From Desulfatirhabdium butyrativorans DSM 18734 (GTDB lineage: Bacteria > Desulfobacterota > Desulfobacteria > Desulfobacterales > Desulfatirhabdiaceae): DNA of 64,000 bases. The stretch lies in assembly GCF_000429925.1 (NCBI RefSeq), contig NZ_AUCU01000018.1, positions 1 to 64,000 of the forward strand, written 5' to 3'. Each line of letters opens with the position of its first letter. Within the stretch, counting starts at the first letter, position 1. The position numbers and the translations under genes were made by a program. Below the pieces are notes generated by a model. The model was not told where the DNA came from. It saw only the letters and a list, made by a program, of their open reading frames with translations, and searched no databases. Below are positions 53,331-62,023 of this stretch, piece by piece.

Positions 53331-53473
53331 TATTTTTAGAGCTGTTATGTAGCTACATCATCCGGAAACCGGAATTGTATGGGGCATCCGTGGATTTCCG
53401 GATGAACGACAGGCTCCGTTCCTGGAACGACTTGCTAATGCCATTTTGCTATCAAAATGAGAAGGTTTTCGCT

Positions 53474-54100
53474 GTGTCTGACCTATTCGGAACCCTCTTT
53501 CTGGCTCGGCACGGGGCTGTTGAGGCTGCGAAAGAAAAGCGTTTTCTCGGTCAGATGGATGCGCCGCTCTCACCGGAAGGATTCGATCAAGCCAGACGGT
53601 TGGCGCACTGTCTCGAAAGCATCGCTCTGACGCAAATCTGGAGCAGCGATCTGCGGCGCGCGGCCCAGACCGCAGACATCATCTGCCAGGAGCGCCGTAT
53701 CGATTTGAAAACGGCTTCTTCCCTTCGGGAAATCAATCTGGGGAAATGGGAAGGCGCGGGCATGGAAGATACCCGGCTCAAATATCCCGAGCTCTGGGAA
53801 GCCCGCGGAAGGGAAATCGATACATTTCGTCCTCCCGAAGGCGAAAGTTTCACCGATCTGCAACTGCGGGTTGTTCCCGGTATTCTCCGGATCGTCGGAT
53901 CGGTTTCTGGAAACATCCTGATTGTCACCCACGCAGGTGTCATACGGGTGCTGCTTTGCCACATCCTGCAAATACCGCTTCGGTTCCTCTTCCGGTTCCA
54001 TCTGGACTATTGTGGTGTGACACTGATTCAGGACGTCGAAACCATACCCCGGATTCTGGCGATCAATCGAATTCCCAACGGGTCATTTGTTCCCCATTGA
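53474..54100 (+). CDS. Histidine phosphatase family protein (CobC/phosphoglycerate-mutase fold)
   Basis: A 208-residue enzyme. GTLFLARHGAVEAAKEKRFL carries the catalytic RHG, IWSSDLRRAAQTADII the second Arg, REINLGKWEG the Glu motif, and ILIVTHAGVIRVLL the second catalytic His. GTG 53474 is preceded by GAGAAGG and gives the normal N-terminus; ATG 53438 is an alternative. Such phosphatases accompany MobA-HD proteins in molybdenum-hydroxylase clusters, possibly acting on a cofactor precursor. First gene of the plus-strand operon. Confidence 0.78.
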   Translation: MSDLFGTLFLARHGAVEAAKEKRFLGQMDAPLSPEGFDQARRLAHCLESIALTQIWSSDLRRAAQTADIICQERRIDLKTASSLREINLGKWEGAGMEDTRLKYPELWEARGREIDTFRPPEGESFTDLQLRVVPGILRIVGSVSGNILIVTHAGVIRVLLCHILQIPLRFLFRFHLDYCGVTLIQDVETIPRILAINRIPNGSFVPH

Positions 54101-54117
54101 ATCAAGGAGATCCATCC

Positions 54118-55014
54118 ATGCGCTTGCCCAAATTCGAATTTCACGCACCCGAAACCCTGAAGGAGGCTTTCGGCATCCTGGCGCAGTACACCACCCGAAC
54201 CAGGGTTCTGGCCGGCGGAACCGATCTGCTGGTCAACATGAAGAAACGGGTTCTGACCCCCGATCACCTCGTCTCCATCTCCCGGATACCGGAGCTGACG
54301 ACAATTGAGGTTTCGGATGACGGCATGCGGATCGGCGCCTGTTCCACCGTAGCCGACCTGTGTCGATCCGAAGCCATTCGGAATACATTCCCCGCTCTGG
54401 CCGAAGGCGCGCGAAACCTGGGAACGCCCCTGATTCGAAACCTCGCGACGATCGGCGGCAATCTGGGATCGGCCAGACCGGCTGCGGATCTACCCCCATC
54501 ACTGATGGTTTACGGAGCGCAAGTCGTTTTGAAGAACCTTGCCGGTGAACGCAAATTGCCTTTGGACCGGTTTTTTATCGGACCAGGACTCACCGAAATC
54601 CAACCCGACGAAATATTGACCGGAATTTTGGTTCCTGCTCCGCCGAAACGATCGGGTGCCTGGTATATCAATCTCGGGGTCCGGAAAGGGCAGGACTGCA
54701 ATCTGGTGAACGCCGCATCCTGGATCTGTCTGGAAGCCGATGGACGCATTCGCGACGTTCGCATCGTCCTGGGGTGCGTTGGCCCGGTTCCTCTTCGGGC
54801 AAAAAGCGCAGAACAACGATTGATCGGTTCCCGACCGGACGGCAGTGTATTTTCCGTCGCCGCCGAGCATGCCCAGCGGGACTGCTCTCCCATCGACGAT
54901 TTCAGGGCCTCTGCCGATTATAAACGGGCCATGGCCGGCGTGCTGGTTCGAAGAACGCTCGAAGCGGCATATCGGCAAGCCGCCCAGGACGGAAACAAAG
55001 GAGAAAACGCATGA
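54118..55014 (+). CDS. Molybdenum hydroxylase FAD subunit
   Basis: A 298-residue CoxM/HcrB-type subunit of the xanthine dehydrogenase family. FEFHAPETLKEAFGILAQ opens it. RVLAGGTDLLVNMKKRVLTP is the FAD pyrophosphate loop, and GTPLIRNLATIGGNLGSARP the second flavin motif. It lacks the extra 4Fe-4S insert of 4-hydroxybenzoyl-CoA reductase beta subunits (about 320 residues). It takes electrons from the 2Fe-2S subunit. ATCAAGGAG precedes the ATG. Four-base overlap with the next gene. Confidence 0.9.
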   Translation: MRLPKFEFHAPETLKEAFGILAQYTTRTRVLAGGTDLLVNMKKRVLTPDHLVSISRIPELTTIEVSDDGMRIGACSTVADLCRSEAIRNTFPALAEGARNLGTPLIRNLATIGGNLGSARPAADLPPSLMVYGAQVVLKNLAGERKLPLDRFFIGPGLTEIQPDEILTGILVPAPPKRSGAWYINLGVRKGQDCNLVNAASWICLEADGRIRDVRIVLGCVGPVPLRAKSAEQRLIGSRPDGSVFSVAAEHAQRDCSPIDDFRASADYKRAMAGVLVRRTLEAAYRQAAQDGNKGENA

Positions 55015-55523
55015 AACGACTCATTCGATTGACCATCAACGATCGATTTTTTGAAGTTGCCGTCGAACCCAATCAGACGCTGGTCGATCTTCTCCGGTAC
55101 CAATTGGGAATGACCGGAACCAAGAAAGGTTGTGAATTGGGCGACTGCGGTTCCTGCACCGTCATTCTGGATGGTAAGGCTGTCAATTCCTGTCTGGTGC
55201 TCGCCATGCAGGCCGATGGTCGAACCATTCAGACCATCGAAGGACTGGAAACCGAAAACGGGCTTCATCCCGTTCAGAAGGCCTTTGTGGAAAAAGGCGC
55301 CATCCAGTGTGGCTTTTGTTCTTCCGGGATGATCCTTTCCGCCAAAGCCCTTCTGGATGAAAACCCCAATCCGGACGATCTGCAAATCCGCAGCGCCCTG
55401 TCCGGAAATCTGTGCCGATGCACCGGGTATCAGAAAATCATCGAGGCGGTCAAATCCGCCGCCCAATCCGAAAACACGCGCTGCACGTGCCAGCGTTCCA
55501 CCGGATCAGGAGAAAACCCATGA
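55011..55523 (+). CDS. Molybdenum hydroxylase 2Fe-2S subunit
   Basis: A 170-residue subunit with two 2Fe-2S clusters. The plant-ferredoxin-type site has Cys41, Cys46, Cys49 (CELGDCGSCT) and Cys61. The helical domain has QCGFCSSGMILSAKALL and LCRCTGYQKI. It passes electrons from the molybdenum site to FAD. ATGA overlaps at both ends show tight coupling with its partners. Confidence 0.94.
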   Translation: MKRLIRLTINDRFFEVAVEPNQTLVDLLRYQLGMTGTKKGCELGDCGSCTVILDGKAVNSCLVLAMQADGRTIQTIEGLETENGLHPVQKAFVEKGAIQCGFCSSGMILSAKALLDENPNPDDLQIRSALSGNLCRCTGYQKIIEAVKSAAQSENTRCTCQRSTGSGENP

Positions 55524-57934
55524 ACGACTACGCTGTCATTCACCAAAGAACTCCCAGACTGGATACACCGGACAAGGCGACAGGTAAAGCCGTTTTCATC
55601 GATGACATGCGCTTGCCGGGCATGCTCTACGGCGCCCTTCTGCAAAGTCCTCTGGCGCATGCCCGGATCGTCCGGATCGACACCGAAAAAGCCAGAAGGC
55701 TTCCAGGGGTGAAAGCCGTCGTGACGGCGGCGGATGCCGGTTTGGTGAAATACGGTGTCAGTCCCGCCCGCTACGACGAGACCCTTTTTTGCCACGATAA
55801 AGTCCGTTATGTGGGAGACGATATCGCAGCCGTTGCGGCCGAAAATTTGGAAACAGCCCTCGAGGCCGTCTCCCTGATCGAAGTCGAATACGAAGCGCTT
55901 CCTGCCGTTTTCAGCGTTGAAGAAGCGCTTGCGGAAGGCGCTCCACTGCTTCACGACGCATATCCCCGGAATCTGTGTGCGGAAGTCCATTCGGAATTCG
56001 GGGATGTGGAAGCCGCGCTTCTGGAAAGCGATCTCGTCAAGACGACGACTTTCCGGAACAAACGCCAGGATGCGGCATTCATCGAACCCCAGGGGTGCAT
56101 CGCTCAATACGACCACGCCGGGAACCTCACCTTGTACAGCTCCACCCAGGTTCCCCACTATGTGCAGCGTACGCTGGCCATGGTGCTGAAACTGCCGATC
56201 GGGAAAGTGCGTGTGGTCAAGCCTTATGTGGGCGGGGGATTCGGCATCAAGGCGTCGGCCAATCCGCTGGAGCTTGCGGCCTCCCTGCTGTCCATGAAAA
56301 CGGGAAAACCCGTGCAGATGGGATATACCCGTGAACAGGTCTTTCAATACGGTCGGGCTCGGCATCAGTTTACCCATACGATGACGACGGGCGTCAAGCG
56401 GGACGGCACCATCCTGGCACTGAAGCATGTCTGCCATCTCGACGGAGGCGCCTATGCAAGTTTCGGCATTGCAACGGTCTATTACGCCGGGTCACTTCTG
56501 GGCGGGCCATACAAACTTCCCAACATGAAATATGACGGCTACCGGGTCTATACGAACAAACCGGCCTGTGGCGCCATGCGGGGGCATGGCGGTGTGGCTG
56601 CCAGAGCCTGCTGGGAGCAACAACTCGACATGATCACCGAAGAACTCGGTATCGATCCGATCGAATTTCGATTGAAAAACATGATGGTCGCCGGAGATAT
56701 CACCTGCAACGAACTCAACATGAGCAGCCTTGGCATGCGGGAATGCATCGAAGCCGTAGCGGACGGCTCCGATTGGCGAGCGAAAAAAGGAAAGCTTCCC
56801 CGGGGAAAAGGCATCGGCATGGCATGCGGATTTTTTGTCTCCGGGGCCGGTTATCCCATCTACCGTTCCGACACCTATCATTGCACCGTGGTCATTAAGC
56901 TGACCGAAGATGGGGGGACTGCCATCGTGTATACGGCATCGGCTGAAATCGGTCAGGGCTCCGATACCACCTTTGCCATGATCGCCGCCGAAGCCTTGGG
57001 AATCCATCTGGAGGATGTCCGGATCGAATCCGGAGATACCGATTTTGGCGTGGATCTGGGAGCCTACTCCAGCCGGCAAACGCTCATGACCGGCCACGCA
57101 GTCAAGGAAGCGGCCGAAGACGTCCGAAGACAGGTGCTGGAGGTGCTGGCCAAAGCGCTCAACACGCCCGTCGAAAATCTGGACATCCGCAACAGCCTCA
57201 TCATCTTTAAGAACGGCGATGTCGATTTCTCTGCGCTACGGACCCGCTATATCAAGGAGCACCGTGGATGGACCGACAACCCGGATAGCGGACCGTTCAC
57301 CTTTCGGGAGGCTGCCCGCATGGCTTACCTGGCCAAGGGCACCATTGTCGGTACCGGCAAATACAAGCCGCCGGTGCTGGGCGGTACATACAAGGGCGCT
57401 GCGGTCGGCACCTCACCGGCCTACGGATGTTCGGCTCAGGTGGCCGAAGTGACGGTGGATGAGGAAACCGGCAAGATCACGGTGGATCGCATTACGGACG
57501 CACATGACTGCGGCCGGGCCATCAACGTCATGTCCGTCGAAGGGCAAATGGAAGGCTCTGTCGCGATGGGATTGGGTGAGGCCCTCTACGAGGAGGTCAA
57601 GTTCGACGGTAAAGGCCGTGTCATCAACGCAGATTTCGCCGAATACAAAATTCCAACCATGCTCGACATGCCTCCGGTGAATGCCATCATCGTCGAAAGC
57701 GATGAACCCAACGGCCCCTTCGGTGCCAAGGAAGTCGGCGAGGGCGCCATCATGCCCACCATTCCTGCCATTCTCAATGCGGTCTACGACGCCATCGGCG
57801 TCCGAATTCATGAGCTTCCCCTGACGCCGGAGCGCGTCTTTTGCGCCATTCGCAAAGCCCGGAACAATCATGAGGAGCGGAAAAAATCGGAGGCCTTCGC
57901 TCAGGAAGACGCCTTTGGCAAAGACCGTGGTTGA
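55520..57934 (+). CDS. Molybdenum hydroxylase large subunit, molybdopterin-binding
   Basis: An 804-residue subunit of the xanthine dehydrogenase/aldehyde oxidase family. DKATGKAVFIDDMRLPGMLY is the opening motif. VVKPYVGGGFGIKASANPLE, KPACGAMRGHGGVAARACWE, AEIGQGSDTTFAMIAAEALG and DLGAYSSRQTLMTGHAVKEA line the cofactor. The catalytic Glu is in FGAKEVGEGAI. The closest remembered group is the aromatic/CoA-ester hydroxylases and dehydroxylases such as 4-hydroxybenzoyl-CoA reductase, but purine or nicotinate hydroxylases are also possible. The substrate is unresolved. Confidence 0.9.
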   Translation: MNDYAVIHQRTPRLDTPDKATGKAVFIDDMRLPGMLYGALLQSPLAHARIVRIDTEKARRLPGVKAVVTAADAGLVKYGVSPARYDETLFCHDKVRYVGDDIAAVAAENLETALEAVSLIEVEYEALPAVFSVEEALAEGAPLLHDAYPRNLCAEVHSEFGDVEAALLESDLVKTTTFRNKRQDAAFIEPQGCIAQYDHAGNLTLYSSTQVPHYVQRTLAMVLKLPIGKVRVVKPYVGGGFGIKASANPLELAASLLSMKTGKPVQMGYTREQVFQYGRARHQFTHTMTTGVKRDGTILALKHVCHLDGGAYASFGIATVYYAGSLLGGPYKLPNMKYDGYRVYTNKPACGAMRGHGGVAARACWEQQLDMITEELGIDPIEFRLKNMMVAGDITCNELNMSSLGMRECIEAVADGSDWRAKKGKLPRGKGIGMACGFFVSGAGYPIYRSDTYHCTVVIKLTEDGGTAIVYTASAEIGQGSDTTFAMIAAEALGIHLEDVRIESGDTDFGVDLGAYSSRQTLMTGHAVKEAAEDVRRQVLEVLAKALNTPVENLDIRNSLIIFKNGDVDFSALRTRYIKEHRGWTDNPDSGPFTFREAARMAYLAKGTIVGTGKYKPPVLGGTYKGAAVGTSPAYGCSAQVAEVTVDEETGKITVDRITDAHDCGRAINVMSVEGQMEGSVAMGLGEALYEEVKFDGKGRVINADFAEYKIPTMLDMPPVNAIIVESDEPNGPFGAKEVGEGAIMPTIPAILNAVYDAIGVRIHELPLTPERVFCAIRKARNNHEERKKSEAFAQEDAFGKDRG

Positions 57935-57948
57935 AGGAAAGGATATTC

Positions 57949-58542
57949 ATGATCCGAAGACCGCACGATATTCCGGATGAAAACCGGACGGCCGCCAGCG
58001 TCATGTTTGCCGATCATCCGGATGTGATTCGACTGAGGGCTTCGCGGGTGCTTGTCGTTGGCTCGGGCCGATCTGCGGCGGTTGTCGCACATGCCCTTGC
58101 CGAATCCGGAATCGGAGCCGTCCGGATGGTTTCGGAAGCGGTAAACGTCCAAAATGTGCTCGACGGTTGCTCGGTTATTTTGATGGGCAAAACCGATCCG
58201 ATCACCCGGGTTTTAATCAACCGGATGTCCATCCAAAAACGCCTGCCGGTCGTCTATGGTGCTGCCACCGATTTTACCGGAATGGTGACGACGATGATGC
58301 CCGATCAAACCCCCTGTCTGGAATGTCTGTTCGGCCGAAAAGAAATGGAAGAACAGGCCATCGGCATGGTGGAGCCCATGTACAGTGTTGTGGCTTCCAT
58401 ACAAAGTCTGGAAGCCGTCAAGATCCTGCTTGGCGTGGGACCGCTTTTGCTCAACCGCCTTCTGATCATCAACGGGATGAGCCAATCCTACCGGAAAATC
58501 GAACTCGCAAAGAACCCGGATTGTCCTGCATGTTTTCCGTGA
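57949..58542 (+). CDS. ThiF/MoeB-like protein, shortened
   Basis: A 197-residue E1-like Rossmann protein. LRASRVLVVGSGRSAAVVAH is the nucleotide-binding start and GCSVILMGKTDPITRVLINR a middle strand. PCLECLF and CPACFP keep two Cys pairs for structural zinc. SVVASIQSLEAVKILLGVGP is the typical late helix. The D-x-V--SNL-RQ segment and much of the ATP site of MoeB (about 250 residues) are missing, so adenylation is doubtful. It follows the Mo subunit after 14 bases and may serve cofactor sulfur chemistry as a scaffold. Confidence 0.68.
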   Translation: MIRRPHDIPDENRTAASVMFADHPDVIRLRASRVLVVGSGRSAAVVAHALAESGIGAVRMVSEAVNVQNVLDGCSVILMGKTDPITRVLINRMSIQKRLPVVYGAATDFTGMVTTMMPDQTPCLECLFGRKEMEEQAIGMVEPMYSVVASIQSLEAVKILLGVGPLLLNRLLIINGMSQSYRKIELAKNPDCPACFP

Positions 58543-58570
58543 CAGGCGAACAAGGGATGATGGGTCAGTC

Positions 58571-58618
58571 ATGAAACGGCATATCCGAGTCCCGCTTCTA
58601 TCGGGAATGCCGTTTCAT
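58571..58618. terminator. Bidirectional hairpin between convergent genes
   Basis: ATGAAACGGCAT (58571-58582) and ATGCCGTTTCAT (58607-58618) are exact inverted copies, and inside them TCCCG (58590-58594) pairs with CGGGA (58602-58606). It lies between the plus-strand ThiF-like gene and the minus-strand oxidoreductase remnant, where a terminator for both is expected. No long U-tract follows on either side. Confidence 0.45.
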
Positions 58619-59461
58619 GGACTGCCTTCTTTCCGGCTGGATGTTCAGCCATGGGTCACAGGCGACACGTTGACAAAAAACTCCTGCAGTGCAACGGCGC
58701 CGCCAACCGGGTCCCAGATCCATATCCTGTATCCAGTGGTTTGCGAAGGTTCGATCGTAAAGATTTCGAAACAGGAGTTCATGAATCACCGCCAGATTGA
58801 AGGCATAATCGGTTCCAGGGCGAATCTGAATGAACCGGCTTGCCTTGGTTGCGGAAACATTGGCCCGAATATCGATCACTGTCAGGCGGCAACCCTTTTC
58901 CATAGCGTCCATCAGGTTGTTGACTTCCTGAACGTTGACCGCTTCAAAAATGTTCCGTAACTGCAAAACGACATGCTTGGCGTTCTTGAGATCGTACACC
59001 ACATCCTTCCTTCCCAACCCGGCAAGGGATAGATGAGCATGATGCACGTTTCTGGCGCAGGATGCGTCATGGTTGCAGTAATTCGGTGATCCAAGCCCCC
59101 GGACAAAGGCTTTGTGAAGATCCTGGAAAGGGCCGCCGCGGTTGGAGAAGGCGACACTTCGTGAGCCGTATCGATCCATCACCTCCTTCATACGCCGGGA
59201 GACGAAATCGAAAGCTTCATCCCAGGAAACCGGCCGCCATTTGCCTTCCCCCCGCTCTCCTTCCCGGATTAGCGGTGTATGGGGGCGTTCCCTGTCCATG
59301 ATCAATGCCTTGCCTGCAGCACCTCTGGGACACACGGCCCCCTTCATTGCCGGGACGTTCTCGTTTCCCTGGATGAACCGAATATCGCCATCTTCGACAT
59401 CTACCTGAATGGGACATCGGACCGTACACATACCGCATACTGAGTATACTCGTTTGATCAT
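58598..59461 (-). pseudogene. Molybdopterin oxidoreductase, N-terminal third only
   Basis: A 287-residue frame. VYSVCGMCTVRCPIQVDVED is the 4Fe-4S (C-x2-C-x3-C) motif. AVCPRGAAGKALIMDRERPH, WRPVSWDEAFDFVSRRMKEV and NYCNHDASCARNVHHAHL are normal for the DMSO-reductase superfamily, whose members have 650-900 residues. After YDRTFANHWIQDMDL the frame turns to low-similarity sequence. The continuation ALQEFFVNVSP appears in another frame and soon stops, so a frameshift and a large 3' deletion are both present. It follows the FmdE/MoeA gene by 24 bases and was probably its partner enzyme. Confidence 0.75.
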
Positions 59462-59485
59462 GTATCCATTTCCTTGAAGATGGGG

Positions 59486-61135
59486 TTATTTTCCAAAAGG
59501 ACATTTGGGATAAGAGCAGCTTTTACACTCCAAACAAAACGCGCCGTGCCCCATTCGGGCCAGATCGGATCGGGAAATGGGAACGCTCGCCAGAAGGCGG
59601 GGGAATAGCAGATCGAAACTGGTCGTCGGAAAGTACAGGGCGCAAGCCGGAACTCCGATTACCTGAACCGTTCCGATCCGGGCGAGAAGCGTCATCGCTC
59701 CGGGCAATATGGGTGCGCCATACACCATATCCTGCGCGCCTGCTTCAATGAGACCTTTGCGGGTGAGATCGTCGGGGTCTACCGAAAGACCCGCGGTCGT
59801 GACGAGAATATCGGCGCCGGCATCCAGGATGTCCTGGATGCCCGATGCAATCGCATCCGTTTCATCCGGCACGATGCGGGTGGCGACAATGGCGCATTCA
59901 AATTTTTCGGCTTTGGATCGAATGATGGGAATGAATCGATCCTCAATCAAACCCCGAAACACTTCCGTTCCCGTTACCAGGACACCCAAAGCGGCTTTTC
60001 GGAGGGGAACCACCCGAAACAGGGGGCCCGCGTCCAGAATGCTCATGGCTTTCAGGAAATCCGCCCGGGGCAAAAACAGCGGTATGGCACGGGTTCCCGC
60101 AAACGCCCTGGCATCGCTCAGAACCGTATAGTTGTTGCGGGTTGCCGCCATGACCCCCGGAATGTTGTTGAAAGCTTCGAGACGCGCTTCTTCCACGAGC
60201 AGCATGCCTGGCTGTTCGGCTGAAAAGGTGACTTTTCCCTCACGAGGCCCATCTGAAAAACAGACGCCGGAGCCAGCCATTCCCCTCGCGAAAGCGAGCG
60301 CCGCAACGTTTTCGTGCACCCACTGCCCGTCGATCTCGATGCCCTCATCCACAAATACATGGTTCTTTCCGAGGGCATGCAAGCGGCAGAGATCGCCCGG
60401 GCCGATGGTGTCACCCTTGCGGAATGCCGGGCCTTTCTTCTTGCCTGGTATGATCTCGGTCATGTCATGAAGGACCGATATTCCCACAGAACGTTCCACC
60501 GGTATCGTTCGAAGCGCCGGAAACGGTTGGGATGCTTGGGTAAGCCGATAAGGCGATTGCCCCTGACATCCCCTGCAAATCCGACCGTGATCCGCCGGAT
60601 AGCCTTCTCCGCAGATGGGGCAGTTGACGATCCGATTCTCGATGCGCTTTTCATGAAAACGCTCAAGAACATGGATATTCTCCACACGGCAGGCGTTGAA
60701 TCCAGCACATCGAATCTGATCCAGAATTTTCTCTCTCTGCTGCTCCGATTTTGGTTTGGTTTTATAAAACCAGCTATGGAGCTCCGGATACATCGCCAAT
60801 TTCTGCGGATCCAGCACAACCCGAACCCCCTCCCCCCGATATTTGTCGTAAAGCGCAAGCGCATACCGCCCCAGATGAATCACTTTCAACCATCCGTTTC
60901 CGGTTGTGCAGGGGGTCAGCATTTGGATGGCGTCCGGAAGACACTTGGCGGTCTCCGAAATGGCGTCGAACAGAATTCCCCGGGGCAAATGCCGCATCGC
61001 CAGATCAACCATAACCCCACCGATCACGACGCCGGGGGCGGGATATCCATGAAAAGACTTTGCTTCCTCTATAAACGCTTCAAACGAATAGGGACCGATC
61101 GTATGCACCGGATCGGACGGAATTGGATCAGGCAT
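59486..61135 (-). CDS. FmdE domain fused to a MoeA/MogA-type molybdopterin-binding domain
   Basis: A 549-residue protein. Residues 15-170 match the FmdE family (EEAKSFHGYPAPGVVIGGVM, LTPCTTGNGWLKVIHLGRYA). CPICGEGYPADHGRICRGCQ is a zinc ribbon at about 185-205. The second half holds a MoCF-biosynthesis domain (LGVLVTGTEVFRGLIEDRFI, VTTAGLSVDPDDLTRKGLIE). The C-terminus ends FCLECKSCSYPKCPF, a four-Cys cluster. Such proteins sit beside formate dehydrogenase-like oxidoreductases and likely handle metal insertion or sensing. ATG 61135 follows AAAAGGA. Operator copy 2 is about 180 bases upstream. Confidence 0.8.
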   Translation of the reverse strand: MPDPIPSDPVHTIGPYSFEAFIEEAKSFHGYPAPGVVIGGVMVDLAMRHLPRGILFDAISETAKCLPDAIQMLTPCTTGNGWLKVIHLGRYALALYDKYRGEGVRVVLDPQKLAMYPELHSWFYKTKPKSEQQREKILDQIRCAGFNACRVENIHVLERFHEKRIENRIVNCPICGEGYPADHGRICRGCQGQSPYRLTQASQPFPALRTIPVERSVGISVLHDMTEIIPGKKKGPAFRKGDTIGPGDLCRLHALGKNHVFVDEGIEIDGQWVHENVAALAFARGMAGSGVCFSDGPREGKVTFSAEQPGMLLVEEARLEAFNNIPGVMAATRNNYTVLSDARAFAGTRAIPLFLPRADFLKAMSILDAGPLFRVVPLRKAALGVLVTGTEVFRGLIEDRFIPIIRSKAEKFECAIVATRIVPDETDAIASGIQDILDAGADILVTTAGLSVDPDDLTRKGLIEAGAQDMVYGAPILPGAMTLLARIGTVQVIGVPACALYFPTTSFDLLFPRLLASVPISRSDLARMGHGAFCLECKSCSYPKCPFGK

Positions 61136-61318
61136 GTGGATTTCCTTTTCTGAATTTTCTGAGAGCCTGCTCCACCCCGCTGTCGCATGTGCAACGCCGA
61201 ATTGGTGGCCACCTGTTTCTATGGGCGGCTGTTTCCCGCTGCAAGGAAAAATTGCCCGACTGCAGGGGATGTGCAGCATCAAAGAATGGGTTTCCGTTCA
61301 GGCACCGTTTGAAAAATA

Positions 61319-61336
61319 TATGTCAATATTGACATA
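61319..61336. promoter_or_regulatory. Operator palindrome, copy 2 (FmdE/MoeA unit)
   Basis: TATGTCAA-TA-TTGACATA is an exact inverted repeat. Read on the minus strand, the 28 bases 61339-61312 differ from 53310-53337 at one position only, including the CGC left flank and the TATATTTTT right flank. The conserved orientation points to the FmdE gene. On the plus strand TTGACA is followed by GATAAT after 15 bases or TAATAG after 17. Confidence 0.75.
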
Positions 61337-61552
61337 GCGATCTTGATACGATAATAGCAGACGAAAATCAAGAAAATTGACCCGGCATATTCAGGCGTAG
61401 AATACTTTTTCATGCATGGATCGAATCCGGCATGCCATTTTGCATGCAACAAAGGCCATCACGGCATTTCATTCTGAAAGGAGGCGATGGAGCGGCCCCT
61501 GATATTCCGGCGTAATCAATTTTGATGGACTCGCAAAAAGGCCAACATATGG

Positions 61553-61689
61553 ACGGCTTCGAAAAAAGGCCGCAGGCAAGGAGTGCAAATCCCGAGGAGT
61601 GAGGCGTACTTAGACGTACGCCGCAACGACGAGGGATGCAGCACGATCCCGCGGAACGCGGGACATCCGGCCTTTTTGCGAAGCCGTCA
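61553..61689. mobile_element. 137-bp MITE-like element with 21-bp terminal inverted repeats
   Basis: The ends 61553-61573 and 61669-61689 are inverted copies matching at 20 of 21 bases (GACGGCTTCG-AAAAAGGCCG type). The interior has no gene. Parts of the same end (GACGGCTTCGCAAAAA) recur at 62825-62840 in front of modB, and TGGACTCGCAAAA recurs at 61527 and inverted near 63714. This suggests several copies or fragments in the region. Confidence 0.7.
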
Positions 61690-61724
61690 ATTTTCATCAA
61701 CCGCATACCTGTTAGGAGGATATG

Positions 61725-61922
61725 ATGGAATGCAACCGGCGCGACTTCATGAAGGTCACTGGAGCGGGAGCTGTCGGCCTGTCGTTGATGCAACTGGGCC
61801 TCGATATCCGGCCCGTTCAGGCTTACAGCGCCCGTCTCAAAACCGAGAACACAAAGGAAGTCGTCACGATCTGCCCTGGAATCATTTCGAAGACTGATCG
61901 CGATCTCGCAGGAACCGGATGA
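61725..61922 (+). pseudogene. Formate dehydrogenase alpha subunit, Tat-signal fragment
   Basis: A 65-residue frame starting MECNRRDFMKVTGAGAVGLS. The Tat motif RRDFMK and the following LMQLGLDIRPVQAYSARLKT are very close to the N-terminus of periplasmic formate dehydrogenase large subunits. After VVTICP the expected Fe-S cysteines (Y/FC-x2-C) are absent. The frame goes GIISKTDRDLAGTG and stops, so the catalytic 900 residues are deleted. GGAGG precedes the ATG. It may still make a useless exported peptide. Confidence 0.75.
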
Positions 61923-62023
61923 AGCGAAATATACCTGGCGAACCCTACCCCAGCGTGTCCATTTCCCTCTGAAAAATTGACCGGAATAACCGGCTTCTGA
62001 TAGATCCAAAAAAGGAAAAAACA

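Larger units (their letters stand above)
53177..53473. other. Divergent control region of the molybdenum island
   Basis: No gene is supported. It holds two back-to-back sigma-70 promoters sharing the 18-bp palindrome at 53313. ATGTAGCTACAT (53347-53358) is a second, shorter palindrome on the right side. Confidence 0.6.
61136..61724. other. Gene-free region with operator copy 2 and a 137-bp inverted-repeat element
   Basis: Open frames here have no recognised motif. The stretch holds the leader of the FmdE gene, the palindrome at 61319, and the mobile-looking element at 61553. It separates the two divergent units. Confidence 0.6.

Noticed and set aside
61583-61897. A 104-codon plus-strand frame starting inside the MITE-like element
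   Set aside because: It crosses the element end and then overlaps the Tat-signal fragment in another frame; no similarity is visible.
61920-61922. The TGA ending the formate dehydrogenase fragment as a possible selenocysteine codon
   Set aside because: Selenocysteine lies near residue 140-200 in these enzymes, after the Fe-S cysteines. Here the TGA comes at codon 66 and the cysteines are absent. Sequence after the stop does not resume homology.
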